Assembly (NCBI GenBank): GCA_022393335.1
Contig: JAJEKB010021859.1
Coordinates: forward strand, 1-64,000
DNA: 64,000 nucleotides
From: Macrotrachela quadricornifera
Lineage: Eukaryota; Rotifera; Eurotatoria; Philodinida; Philodinidae
Direction: 5' to 3'
Shown here: piece by piece, positions 23,374-34,739 of the stretch
Numbering within the stretch: the first letter of the stretch is position 1
Layout of the letters: every line of letters begins with the position of its first letter
The notes under the pieces: model-generated
Databases searched by the model: none
The model's input: the letters and a program-made list of their open reading frames with translations, nothing else
Told to the model about the DNA's origin: nothing
Made by a program: the position numbers and the translations under genes

Positions 23374-24393
23374 CTATTTAACATGAGAAAATAAAGATAA
23401 ATTCCTAATATCATTTGGCCAAAGTTCATTCTCATGATTTTTTCTCCATTCATCTGCTTTATGAAAGTCTGCATAAGATATTGCTGAATCTTTTAATTGA
23501 TCTATAAATTCTACACCTTGCCACCATTGAATTATTAAATTTATCCATTTTTTAAATCGATATATTAATGTATTTTTTGGTGGATTTACATCAGATGGTT
23601 GTAAAGAAGTTATCTTTTGTTGTAATGCTAATGGTGGATGAATACTATAAACTAATATTTCTTTCTCACTTACAAGACGAACAATTTCATCATCAATTGC
23701 TCTTCGTGGTGAAGATAAAAGATGACTAAGTTTTAAAGCAGTTCGAGATCGAATAGCATAAGCATGTGTACAACTTGGATTAATTGCTCGATGTATACGA
23801 TAATTTTTTATTCCTTCATATATTATTTCACCAGGTGGATCACCACAATAACCAAGATAAATCATATCAGGTATATTCCATATATCTTGAGGTAATGATT
23901 CAAGTATATCAAATGTAGACATTTCAAGATCAATATCATCTTCAAATATAAATATCCATGTATCATTTTTTAAATTAGCAATATCTAACCAAATTTGCAT
24001 ATGACTAGCCCAACAAGCAAGTTCAACTAATGTAATATGACCTTTATGTATTAAATGAGTTCGAGAAACAACTTCAGATGAATGAATATCATATGCAGGT
24101 ACTATAAATACATCTAAATTAAGTGTTTGAAATAATGCAATTGAATGTATTAATCGATCTTTACGACGTGGAAGATTAATGATATAAATTTGTTTAGCTG
24201 CACCAAGATGTTTAATAGTTCCATTAATATGAAGTAATGTAGATTTAGATGGAAATTTTAATGCTGTTTCGATAATAAAAGTATCCGATAAATTAATATA
24301 ATATTGTTGAGAAATTGAAAAATATGTATTTATAAAATAAGCACATAATGTAATCAGAAGAAATATAACAAGAGGATAGTAATTCATTTGCAT
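23374..24393 (-). CDS. Glycosyltransferase family 25-like type II membrane protein
   Basis: Single-exon gene of 339 residues starting at the ATG at 24393; a second ATG two codons on (24387) is equally plausible. The frame extends upstream only to a TTG. Residues about 7-23 form one hydrophobic segment (PLVIFLLITLCAYFI), a likely signal anchor placing the enzyme in the ER or Golgi lumen. The catalytic domain begins with IYIINLPRRKDR (residues about 69-80), the usual opening of GT25 enzymes, followed by GHITLVELACWASHMQIW and the acidic FEDD motif (EDD about residues 151-153) expected to bind metal and nucleotide sugar. A second block, IYLGYCGDPPGE, and the His-rich HRAINPSCTHAYAI follow. GT25 includes bacterial LPS galactosyltransferases and animal collagen galactosyltransferases. 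This protein is a single short domain without a KDEL-type end, so acceptor and sugar are uncertain. Confidence 0.82.
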   Translation of the reverse strand: MQMNYYPLVIFLLITLCAYFINTYFSISQQYYINLSDTFIIETALKFPSKSTLLHINGTIKHLGAAKQIYIINLPRRKDRLIHSIALFQTLNLDVFIVPAYDIHSSEVVSRTHLIHKGHITLVELACWASHMQIWLDIANLKNDTWIFIFEDDIDLEMSTFDILESLPQDIWNIPDMIYLGYCGDPPGEIIYEGIKNYRIHRAINPSCTHAYAIRSRTALKLSHLLSSPRRAIDDEIVRLVSEKEILVYSIHPPLALQQKITSLQPSDVNPPKNTLIYRFKKWINLIIQWWQGVEFIDQLKDSAISYADFHKADEWRKNHENELWPNDIRNLSLFSHVK

Positions 24394-26169
24394 ATTGTTA
24401 AATATCAAATAAAAATTTAAATAGATCTTTCTTTGAACATATTTTCAAGAAATAAAACAATCAGTAGTTTTTTATACAAATAGAATTTATTGAACATCAC
24501 TAAAATATACATTTAACAATTCAAAAATAATAAATAATAAAACATAATAACTTCACTTCTCATATATAAAAAAAATTTCTTTCGATTACCTTTTCTTTTT
24601 TTTTTCATATATAATCTATATCTTCTCTTTTAATACTATCAAATAGACTATTCATTTTTATAATGCTTGATTTCATTGTGATATTTATAAAATATAATAC
24701 AAATGAAAAATGTTTATAATTAATCTAAAATCATGTTTGACATAATTCATATGTACAAATTTTTCTATGAAATAGAAATAAGATTTAATCGTTTACCTTT
24801 TGAATCTCATATGAATAAAAATAATTATCATGAACGTGATTATTGTTTCTTTATGACTTGAATTTTTCTCTTATACTCCCTTCCTTTTTGTTTTGCTTTT
24901 ATCCTTTCCTTCTTTCTCTTTCATTATATTTTATCTATTAAATATCTCATCTTCTAAATCAACTCTTTTTTTGTTGCTTCCTTTTGTGCATATCGTGCCA
25001 AAGTTAAACTATTTACTAAAAATAGATGTATAATTCAGACATTCATTCGTCAAAAGAAAAGAATCAAATTTAATCAATTATAAAGTTGTAAACAAGATTA
25101 AATATTCTATACAAGTATGTCATATAAAAATAACACTTTAAATTTTCATCTTAGGTATAATTATAATTCGAAATAAGACTTTTATTTAAATTAAATCTAT
25201 TTTGAAAGATGAAGATGATGATTAAAATTAAACGAAAAAATAAGTTTGAAAGAAAATCTCGACAATTTCCCTTACGATACATCTTTGCAACTATTTGAAC
25301 AATTTCAATAAATAAAGACTATTTCAATGTATACTTATTCTGTAAAAGTAAAGGTACTAGCTCAAGACCTAAATAAGTCAATAAAAGAAATTTGTCTGCA
25401 TTTCAGTTAATACATTATTTTCGAAAAAACAAAATATACCACAAGATATAGTATGAAAAACTGTATAATTTATCTTTCTAAGGTTTCGTAGTTTTATACG
25501 AAACCCATCAAAAGGTTTCGAAATCGTTTCAAATCACGAAACCTTAGTTTTTTTTTTAGTGTGTGGCACATTTTATTTTTTTAATACAGTGTATTAAGTA
25601 ATGAAAAATTGAAATATAAAATGTAGCTATTTAATCTGTTTCATCCATTATATTTTGAATATTCAAATTGCTGAAGTCATTGCAACGATATATCGATAGA
25701 ACAATTGCTGCAAATTTTTTAAATAATCTTTTATAACAATGTATATGTCAAATTTAATTATACATCAGATAAAATTTTTATCTTTGACATTTTTGCTGTA
25801 TATAGATGAAAAAAATTGATCTTATTTATAACTTTATGAATAAAATAATTGTTACCTTTGAATTTTTTTTTGCTTTGTATGAGTGAATGTCTAAATCATT
25901 CCAAAATTTTCATTAGAGAATATGTGAAAATGCTCGAAATGCTTAATTAATAAGAAAAATAAACTCGTTTTTTCTTCGAGCCTAAAGAAAAAAAGCTTAT
26001 TAACGTTGAAGTAACAAAGTAACAGGAAAGGAAAAAATGAGTCATTCGATGGTACAATACATGTTTACAAAAGAATCGATGTAGAACATTATTTACAAAA
26101 CCTTCTTTGAATTTTCTGTTTCATTTTATACATAAATCTTATCTGGATTATTTACTAGTCAAAGAATAG
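24394..26169. other. Intergenic AT-rich DNA
   Basis: Contains the 5' flank of the glycosyltransferase gene, a pyrimidine-rich patch near 24840-25000 and the small palindromic motif at 25483-25548. The stretch near 25420-25450 (AAACAAAATATACCACAAGA) resembles the arms of the palindrome at 36.4-36.8 kb. No gene is recognised. Confidence 0.45.
25483..25548. repeat. Small inverted repeat built on AAGGTTTCG
   Basis: AAGGTTTCGTAG at the left is matched by CACGAAACCTT at the right, with internal copies of GGTTTCGAAATCG and TACGAAACCC between. The unit is about 66 bp. It could be the terminus of a longer element or a small hairpin; the flanks give no decision. Confidence 0.45.
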
Positions 26170-27300
26170 GACGATTATGGAAAGAGTTCAAGGAGTATAT
26201 TCTAACTGAAAATTTCAAAAATAATGAATCAATTATATTCAGATGTTCACAATATCGAACTTTTACGAAATGTAAGTATCAATTGAAAGTAAAAGTTTAT
26301 CATGAAAATAATAAACATGATCCATTTGAAAATGCAAATTTACCAGTAGAAACTCGTTCAATTATTCATGATCTTGTTCTGGAAGATTTGACTAACAGTC
26401 AAATCTGAAAAAACAGTGAAAATGTTATATCTACCTTTGGAAAAAAATACATCAGACAAACTGATTTGAATTACTCGGAGGTCCTTTTTTTTTACAGCTA
26501 TTCATTTCATATGTCAATGTTATTGATATAAATATCATTTTTATTTGGATCACGACTCGTCAAACTTTATTGATATGTAAATGATCATTCAATCTTGCTA
26601 TCGATTGTATGTATAAAACAAAACAACATCATGTGAATTGCCGTTATTAATCTTTGAAACATTGAATATTAATCGATGTTTTTTTCCTATAGGTTTATAT
26701 CTTATTTCTACAGATGAAGCATATGAAACATTTGTAACATTATTGAAGAGATTACGAACATGGGCAACAACAGTTAATAACTAATCGTAAACGATAAATG
26801 TTATTATCACTGATGGTGCTCCTGTTTTAATAGTTGCTGTGTAAATATTTTTAGAGACACACTATACATATAGATGACTCATGTGTTGGGCACATGTTCT
26901 ACAGAAGGATTCGTAAGCATAGAACTCTTGCCAAAAGTACAGCAAAAATTCTAATGGTTGAAAAAGAAATTAAAGATTTGCAAGTAGCACTTAATGATCA
27001 AGCCTTTACAATTGATGCTAAATTATTGTTAGAAAAATGAGCTCGTAATGATGATCTCTATATATTTTCACAAAATGTTATTCAACAGTGGTCATCTGTA
27101 CTTTGTTACTGACATAAAGGAGCTACTCGTTTTACTTCTTCCACTAAAAATGATTAAGAAAGTTTGAATAGCTGTATAAAAGAACGCTATACTATGCGTA
27201 ATATATTATCGCTTACTTCATTTTTACAACCTTCTGGAAAAATGCTAATGAATTGATCGTTGAACACCGGAGAAAAGTTCTTTTTAAATACAGTTAACTA
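26170..27300 (+). pseudogene. Decayed Mutator-like (MULE) transposase
   Basis: Blocks in the order of a MULE transposase can be read with stops and gaps between them. Near 26240-26400 there is a zinc-binding-like start (FRCSQYRTFTKCKYQLKVKV) ending in VETRSIIHDLVLEDL. Near 26709-26770, STDEAYETFVTLLKRLRTWA is the block in front of the catalytic region. Near 26800-26835, VIITDGAPV contains the expected catalytic aspartate. Near 26880-26900, LMCWAHV is the CxxH block typical of the family. Near 27150-27230, LNSCIKERYTMRNILSLTSF matches the conserved C-terminal part. Many stops (for example 26785, 26848, 27038, 27112) and shifts make it non-functional. I could not identify terminal inverted repeats. 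Confidence 0.72.
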
Positions 27301-28026
27301 TTGATATTGATCTTGATTTGAAGACATATGATTGGACTTAATAAAGTTGATAGAAATGAAATATTACAACTAGATGTATTTACATTGATTATTTCTACAA
27401 AAGAATCTCAAATGAATACTTGTTCTTGAATACATTATTTTTATACTATGAGCTGATTATCCTATGATCATTTCGAACAATAGTTGAAAACTGTACAAAT
27501 CTTAAATTATTCTGACATGTTATCTCAATAAAAATATTCATACATCTATATAGCAAGTCTTACGATAATGGTGGAAATTCAAACAGTTTCACAATTAATT
27601 ATAAAACGAAAGGTGAAATATGCGCTATCGAAACAGTAATTTATTATAAATGTTTATCTTACATATTTTTTTAAATACTTTAGTAATATGTCTCTTTATA
27701 ACACAAAATCCTATTTATTTATATAAAAATAAGTTAGAACACTATACTTCGCTTTCCTTTTCATCGTATAAAACTATTATCATTTCCTCGACAATAAACG
27801 AAAGTTACATTTCACTAAATGCATATCAACGTATACTGTATAATTCTGCAGTCCAAAGAACTGTAAGACGATGATTTCTATTGCTGCCTTTCCTAGAAAT
27901 CTATTGAAAACGATCGAAAAGACATAGAATGTAGAAGCAGTATTCCAGCGGAATTATTTGAGGACCTTTCCTTCTAAATGGATGTGCCATTTTCCTGTTA
28001 AAGTTGAATAAATTTAACTTATTTAA
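27301..28026. other. Intergenic, no gene recognised
   Basis: AT-rich sequence with one plus-strand frame at 27650-27874 that has no ATG-led family signature. It may include the 3' remains of the MULE copy. Confidence 0.4.
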
Positions 28027-29318
28027 TTTTTTGTAATTTATTAAATTAAATTAAATTATCTCTGTCTCATATATCTTCACGAATGAAATTCCAACCCAAT
28101 ATTATCAATTAAATAACATGTTATAACATTGCCTAACTGAAAGTACAATCTGAGATATTTTGGTATCTACTTCGAAAGATTATCTAGAATCGATTGGGAA
28201 CTACCTAGGGACAATATCTGTGACTTTTTTAGGCCTGCCTAAGAATGCAAACCCGAACCCATTGGGCCCAATTTCAGGATGCTAACTAAAAGTTTTTGAG
28301 CTCGACTTGGAGATCTTTAGGAGAATCCTCAAGCATTCAAAAAACTATTCTATACTACTTGAGTTATTCGTATAATTCTGGACATTAAATTCATTCAATA
28401 TAGGTTTTTTTCTGCATCAAAATAGATAAAAAGATTTTCGAGATAAGAGTGATTTCAAACAGTTGGTAAATATTTCCCCCAATTGGGGCTCGATTCCCAT
28501 ATGCAATATTTGTTGTATCACTGTATAAATGAGAATCGTACGAAATATCATTTATTCAATAGTGTAACATAAATACCTCGTATGTCAATCGAGTCTCAAT
28601 GAAAAGTAATAGGCGCCGAATAACGGCTTGAAATCATTCTTATCACCAAAATCTCCTTATCTCTTCTGATGCAGAAAAAAATCTCCATCGAATAAGTCTA
28701 ATATCAATGAATTCAACACAAATATTCATCCTCTTTCAGATCAAAAACTAAATTTTTCGTCTTTGAAAAATCCCTCACATATTCCTCATTACTTCAGTAA
28801 TATAGAAATAAAATCCTGTATTCGTGATCAGGACACTTTATTCTATCGATCAGGGAAGAGTATAAATGGAAGAAAGAAATATTTTTTTCGAATAACAGGA
28901 GGTTACTCCATGCATAGAAATTTGATTTTTGACAAAATCCAAAATGACTCCGAAAAAGAATCTCATATGATTAGACTATTAAAAGTGACATCAATTTTTT
29001 GCCTTATGCAGTGCCACAAGCAGGACTGAAAAAAGTTTTGGTAGCATTTGCCGATTAGTTGGAAAGTGTTCTAGATAAAATCCTTAGGTAGGTCGCAAAA
29101 GGTTGTAGATATCGTCCCTAGGTAGGTCCCAATCGGTTCTAGATAGTATTCCAAGGTAAGGACCAAAATATCTCAGATTGTATTCTCAGTTAGACAATGA
29201 CATAACATGTTATTTAATTGATAATATTGGGATTGGGACTTCATTCATGAAGATATATTAGATTAAAAGTAGAGAAAATGTTTTAATTTTGATATAAGAC
29301 AGAAATAAATTAAATTAA
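28027..29318. mobile_element. Non-autonomous TIR transposon with 34-bp subterminal iterons
   Basis: The two ends are long inverted copies (about 180 bp including iterons). The left contains AATATTATCAATTAAATAAC, then ATGTTATAACATTGCCTAACTG. The right, reversed, contains the same 20-mer, then ATGTTATGTCATTGTCTAACTG. On the right, three exact 34-bp units start at 29068, 29102 and 29136 (consensus near GTTCTAGATA, then CCTAGGTAGGTC). The left arm carries about two and a half matching units at 28155-28240 in the opposite orientation. Iterons next to TIRs are often transposase-binding sites. No transposase is encoded; the 88-codon frame at 28763-29029 has no recognised motif. The flanks are too AT-rich to define a target duplication. 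Confidence 0.82.
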
Positions 29319-32300
29319 GCGTAAGTATAAATTAACATCCTTAGTTCTAGAACAATCAAAAAGTTTTTTAGCTCTTTGGTAAAACAGTCAGGTTAAGTCT
29401 TCCAAACGCAATTTGTATATAGCTAATGTTTCAAAAACACTTTTTTGGTCTGCTACTGAAAATCAAGATTATTAGAGAAAAAAATATGTAGATATGAAAA
29501 GAAATTGATCTTGAGAAGATATTCATGTAGGTGTATTACTTAATAAGGACCTGCACTATTCGACAACGGGTGGATGTACAAGAGGATTACAGCCAAGAGA
29601 CTCAAATTAGAAATTTACAAATGATGTCGTGAGATATTTAAAAATGAGCAAATTAGTCGATTCTTTCGTGAAATCGAATAGTTTTTTGTGCTTTCACCAA
29701 TTTCATACAAAAGTCTTTTTAAAAAGAAAAATTAATTTACCAGCCAGCAACACTTTCTTATGATAAATAAAAAACAATAACACAGTTCTTCCTTAACGGC
29801 TAATTCACATCGACAGTTCTAAAGTTCTGTGAGATTGCTCGAGTTCAAACAGTTCTTTGAAATTTTCTCCTAGAGCACAACAAAGTAGTCTTTCACTACT
29901 CAAGCACCCTTATTTCCACCTTCAACTTTATGCTGAAGTAGTCACGACCAAAGCAAAAGGGACTCAACTGTCTGGTAATACGCCTCTCCTTATACTAATC
30001 TGAGACGTCCAATATTTTACATGATTCCATGTCTAAGGTTTCTCTTTTCTCTGTCGGAAAAAGTTGGTTTGTTGTAATTAATTACAATAGAAATGAGATT
30101 TAATCACTAAAAATCACACTACTTCATGTAGTTTTCGAAATATTTCTAAAGACTTCAACAGCTTTTGTAATACTTCAAAAACAGCAATCTTCATTGTTTT
30201 GTCCTTAATTTAGATTAATTATAATCTTACTGTATGGTTTTATGTTATTATTCTCTTACATCAAGCGAACGGAGTACATTCCAAGAAACAACTTCTGTGA
30301 TCAGCAGGAGCTGATAATTTATGAGTTGGAAGTTGATGATATCAGACAGATAAAATAATTAATTATGGATCGAGTTTATCATCGAATCTGAGGATTGCTT
30401 CTAGATTCAGGAAATGGTGAGAAGGAAGATGGAAGCGGCAGTAAAAGCGTTACGAGAATCCTGCTTTCAGAAATCACCGATAGCTTATTGGATTCAATTG
30501 TGCATTCTTAGTCTGGATTAGAAAATGGAATCGGTGTGAAAGATTCTGCTTTTGTAACTCTCGAGGATTCAAATGAATCCATCAGTTTTTCATCATTCGT
30601 ATTTAATCTGAATTTCCATACTGGATCCTGTGGTATTTTCCCAGAAGATCTTTTCCAGTCAATTTCTTCATCGCTTCTGGTTGGATACGGCAGGAGAGTC
30701 AGAGTAAAATTATGGCTAGTTTCGATATAGAATATTGCTTCCATGCTCTATCGATTCACGGTTCATTCTGACGGAAAAACGTTAAAAACAAGTCGGATGT
30801 AAGTAGAACCCTCCTGTATTTCTCAATCTAGTACGTAAAGTTTCGTTTATTAATTTACTTGTTTTCTATATTTTATATATTTTTTCTATTGAAATACAAT
30901 CAAAATTTGTTAGAATGATGATAAATATTATATTCATACCATTAAAAGCCATCAACATCGATACATGATGTTTATTGAAGTAATTCATATCCTCAAAATA
31001 TAACTCTTTTATATGTAAGACGTACTTACAGAGAAGACGAAACGAAAAAGAATATTCATAAAGTTGGTAGAAATGAAAATTGCCGAAAGTAAAAAGTATC
31101 GATAGAAAAAAAAAATTCGAAATTGGTGTAAGTACCGCTTTTATTCTACCTAATCCTATGTAAGTAAATGATGTGAATGCTGCTCCAAATTATTTACGCA
31201 ATGCTAATGAAAAAGTTCATTGAAGCTGTATTAATAGTACTTTAAATATGTTTTTTTCTTTATACATTTGCTCTCGGCAGTTTTTATTTCAACCAAATTT
31301 ATACTATTCAGAGGGTAAGACACAAGTAAAGAAGAGGATAACAGAACGAGAAAGAATACGAAAAAAATGAAATAGCAGAAGAAAATGATGATATTAACAT
31401 GAGAGTAATGTCAATGGTAGTACATCTTCAAAGCCAGTTTTCATGTGCGTCGGAATCTGTGTACATTATAAAAGAAATATGAAAGAGAAGAAGGAATGAC
31501 TAATAACGAAAAATGTCAAAGAACAGAATACACTAATTGGTTTATAATAACGATTAACGCGTAATAAATGACTCGTTTTGCATTTCATTTTTCATCACTT
31601 CATAAGATGGAGCATGAAAAGCTCTACAATGTGCTAAGAATTGTTCTTGTGTATGGAGAAATGGAAAGAAAGAATATATACATATCGAGTAGATCTTTTA
31701 GGCTTCTACTTATGAAGATAAAAATCGATAAAATATTGTATATTTCTGCTGAAAACCATCTATTTCTTTTAGAAGTTGTTCTTAAAGTGAAAATTTATGT
31801 GATTGATTTCTCCTTAAGGTTTTTATACTTTTGCTTGTGAAGGTAAAAATAGTTGAAGCATTTATCTTTTTGGAATAGCTAATTTCTATTGATGTTTAGG
31901 ACACAGTCTAGCCTTTATTTAAACACTATAATCGATAGTATATGCTGCGTAATTTTTCTCAGTATATTTTGGATTTGATTGTTTGATAATTCAGTAAAAG
32001 GGTAAAATTTAGAGAATATATTAGAAGCTTTTATTTATAATTTAATGTAACTTCATTTATTGACAAAGCTGATCGATAAGTCTATACGAATAAACTAATA
32101 TGTAAAATAAGAAATAAATAATATGTGAGTAGAAAGAATAAAACTAACGAAATCATTTAAGTATAGTATAGTACGTAGATTGTACCAAATTATTTATTCA
32201 ACGTACGTCTCCTAATACAAAAGATTGAGAAATAGTTAAAAGAAAAAAGAGAAAATGATATTCTTTTATACAAAAGTGCAATAGAAAAGAACTACGAATA

Positions 32301-34739
32301 TAATAAAGAAGGAATAATGAAGCAACATAAAATATGAATTGTAAAGCTGGCACACAAAAAGTATATCAATACAATTGTATTTCATAGAATATATCCTGAT
32401 AAATCATAGGGTATACATCTATGTAATTTTTATGTTTTTCTGAATATGAACACGAAATTAAAAAAGTAATTAATACTTTCAAAAGTTTGTTTTTTATACT
32501 ATAATAATGATTATGCATGTCCTGATATATAGATTAATTAAAGGTCAAATTACGGTTTTTAATACAGACGTTTTTGTTACACTTGAAATCTACTAAGCAC
32601 ACACATGCTCTTCATTTATATATACATAGGATTCAACAATCTCAAAGTCTGTATTATACATGACAATCTTTATTTAATAGTAAAAGATTCAAAAAAGACT
32701 TTTATAAATATAAAGATAAAAATAACATGTTTATTAAGGATGACAACGTACTTATATTGTCATCTTGATACCTTAATCGAACAATTTCTAAATAAGAAAT
32801 ATGACTATAGGATAAATTTACAGAAAAATATCTTCTCAAAATTTCATTTGATAACAATTTAATGTTATACTTAGAACATGCTAAATACATCAAGATGTAT
32901 ATTATACTATAGTAAAAAAAATGCATAACGAATAATTTTTATTCATACATATTCGTTCAACTACTAGTGTTCTATACTTATCCGTATATCACATATATTC
33001 GATTTTTCAAATTTAAATTCACATTACTTGTGATTGTACGATTGGATTAAATAAAATTTAACTTATTAGCAAAATTCTGAACTCTTACACTATATTTTAA
33101 CTAAGACATAGAATTTTTGATTAACTTCTTTTTTTTTTTATTTATTTTATCAAAAAACTTACAATATTAAAATAAATTTTAGTTGTTTAACAAACCTTGT
33201 TGAGTATAAATTATTGATCAGAAATATATATATATATCATCTTATGAATTATTATTATTTTGATATTGAATCATACAATCTGGTGCTAAGAGAAAATAAT
33301 TCTATCGCCAGCACTATTGTTAACATTGACATTCTAGTTTTTGCTTTTTTGTTCTTTTGTAATTTGAAGAGTCAATTAGTAACATAATTCTTTTTTTTTC
33401 TATAATATTTTTCTTTAATTATCTGATGTGATTTTTAGGATGTATATTAAATATTATTATTAATAAAAAAATAATCTAATAAATATTTATTGAAGATTGG
33501 ATTACTGTGAAATCAATTATGTCTATATTCTGTACATATTAAAGAACAATTTTTATTCCGGTGACTTTCTTACTATAGTATTCATTGATAAAAAAAAGTT
33601 AAATCATGGTAGATCATCTTACTAAATATAACATTAGATGAAGTATTGGATATATTTCTAGTAGAACATTATATTGTCTACAACTATTTTTATAAATTTT
33701 TAATATTTTTTTTCAAAACAAAACAATTAAATATACCTGAAAGATATATTAACATCGATATAATAGTAATGTTAAGAATTACAGTACATAAAGTAATCAT
33801 TTTTTATCTATGAAATAATCTGTTTTTTACTTCTATATAGACACAAAATTCTTTCATTAAGTAATAAAATAAGGTATCGTTCTTTCTTTGTATATAAAAT
33901 AGTACACCTCAGTTGAAGACATTCAAGCTGTTGCATAATACTATCGATTAGTTATATGTCGTTTTACGTATCGTTCTTCTTTTCTGTCCTTTCTCTTATA
34001 TACATATATGTTCTCTGTCTCTCGCCTATTCGTTACTTCAACTAGATCTTGACTCTTTTTTTTGTGCAAAATGGTTCGATATTTTTATTTGAATAAAGAA
34101 TTCTCTAATTCGATTAAAATTGAATTTAGATTATCTACATAGGGCATTATGTAAAATTATCTAGCTATTCAAAAAAATTATAATTTATTTTTTAAAAACA
34201 GTATAATCAAAGTGTTCTAATTTGTAAGAAAATAAATATTATATAATGTTGTATTTCCATACCGATTTTCGTTAGAAAAATAGTCTTTCAGTTTATTTTA
34301 CATGACAGTAAATCAATTTGTTTTTTTTTTTCAAATTTCAAGAAAATTACAGGTACTATCATTATTAATTTTCGTAGTTTCAAATTTTTTTTAACGACAT
34401 AAACTGATAGTGATCTATTTCAAGAAGATCAAAAATATGGGTAGTTACGAACATTAGTTCCTTCTCTAATAGACTATTCCGATACAATCATAATAACGTT
34501 GCAAACTGATTTCTATCACATTTAACTGATATAACATTATCAATCAAATTATTATGTTGCAAAGTCAAAATTTAATAAGTCATTTTTATATATTTTATAA
34601 GATCACAGTCTTACGGAACAATATTAAAATTAGATTTCGTTTGCATTATTGTTGTAGAACTTTGAAGTTTTAATCGTATTTAATCAATAAAATTTCTTTA
34701 ATTTGATGTTAGGAATCATAGTTTTAAGTACTCGCCCAT
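29319..34739. other. 5.4-kb AT-rich stretch, almost empty
   Basis: No gene with a family signature. Frames at 31568-31840, 32605-32862 and 32702-32926 are Ile/Lys/Tyr-rich in the way of random AT-rich DNA. The only coding-like patch is at 30370-30760, listed separately. Short AT microsatellites occur, for example near 33226-33238. Confidence 0.45.
30370..30760 (-). other. GC-richer patch with a possible decayed coding fragment
   Basis: Base composition shifts clearly away from the AT-rich surroundings. A minus-strand ATG frame of 78 codons (30744-30508) reads PYPTRSDEEIDWKRSSGKIP and further SSRVTKAESFTPIPFSNPD, and the same frame continues after one stop with Ser/Pro-rich sequence. The plus strand is also open for 64 codons over the same bases. 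I recognise no family, and either strand might be the relic. Confidence 0.3.

Noticed and set aside
28474..28505. tRNA T-arm-like sequence (GGGGCTCGATTCCC)
   Set aside because: No acceptor stem, D-arm or anticodon arm can be folded around it, and it lies inside a transposon.
28763..29029. 88-codon ORF within the iteron-bearing element as a transposase
   Set aside because: Too short and without any catalytic or DNA-binding motif.
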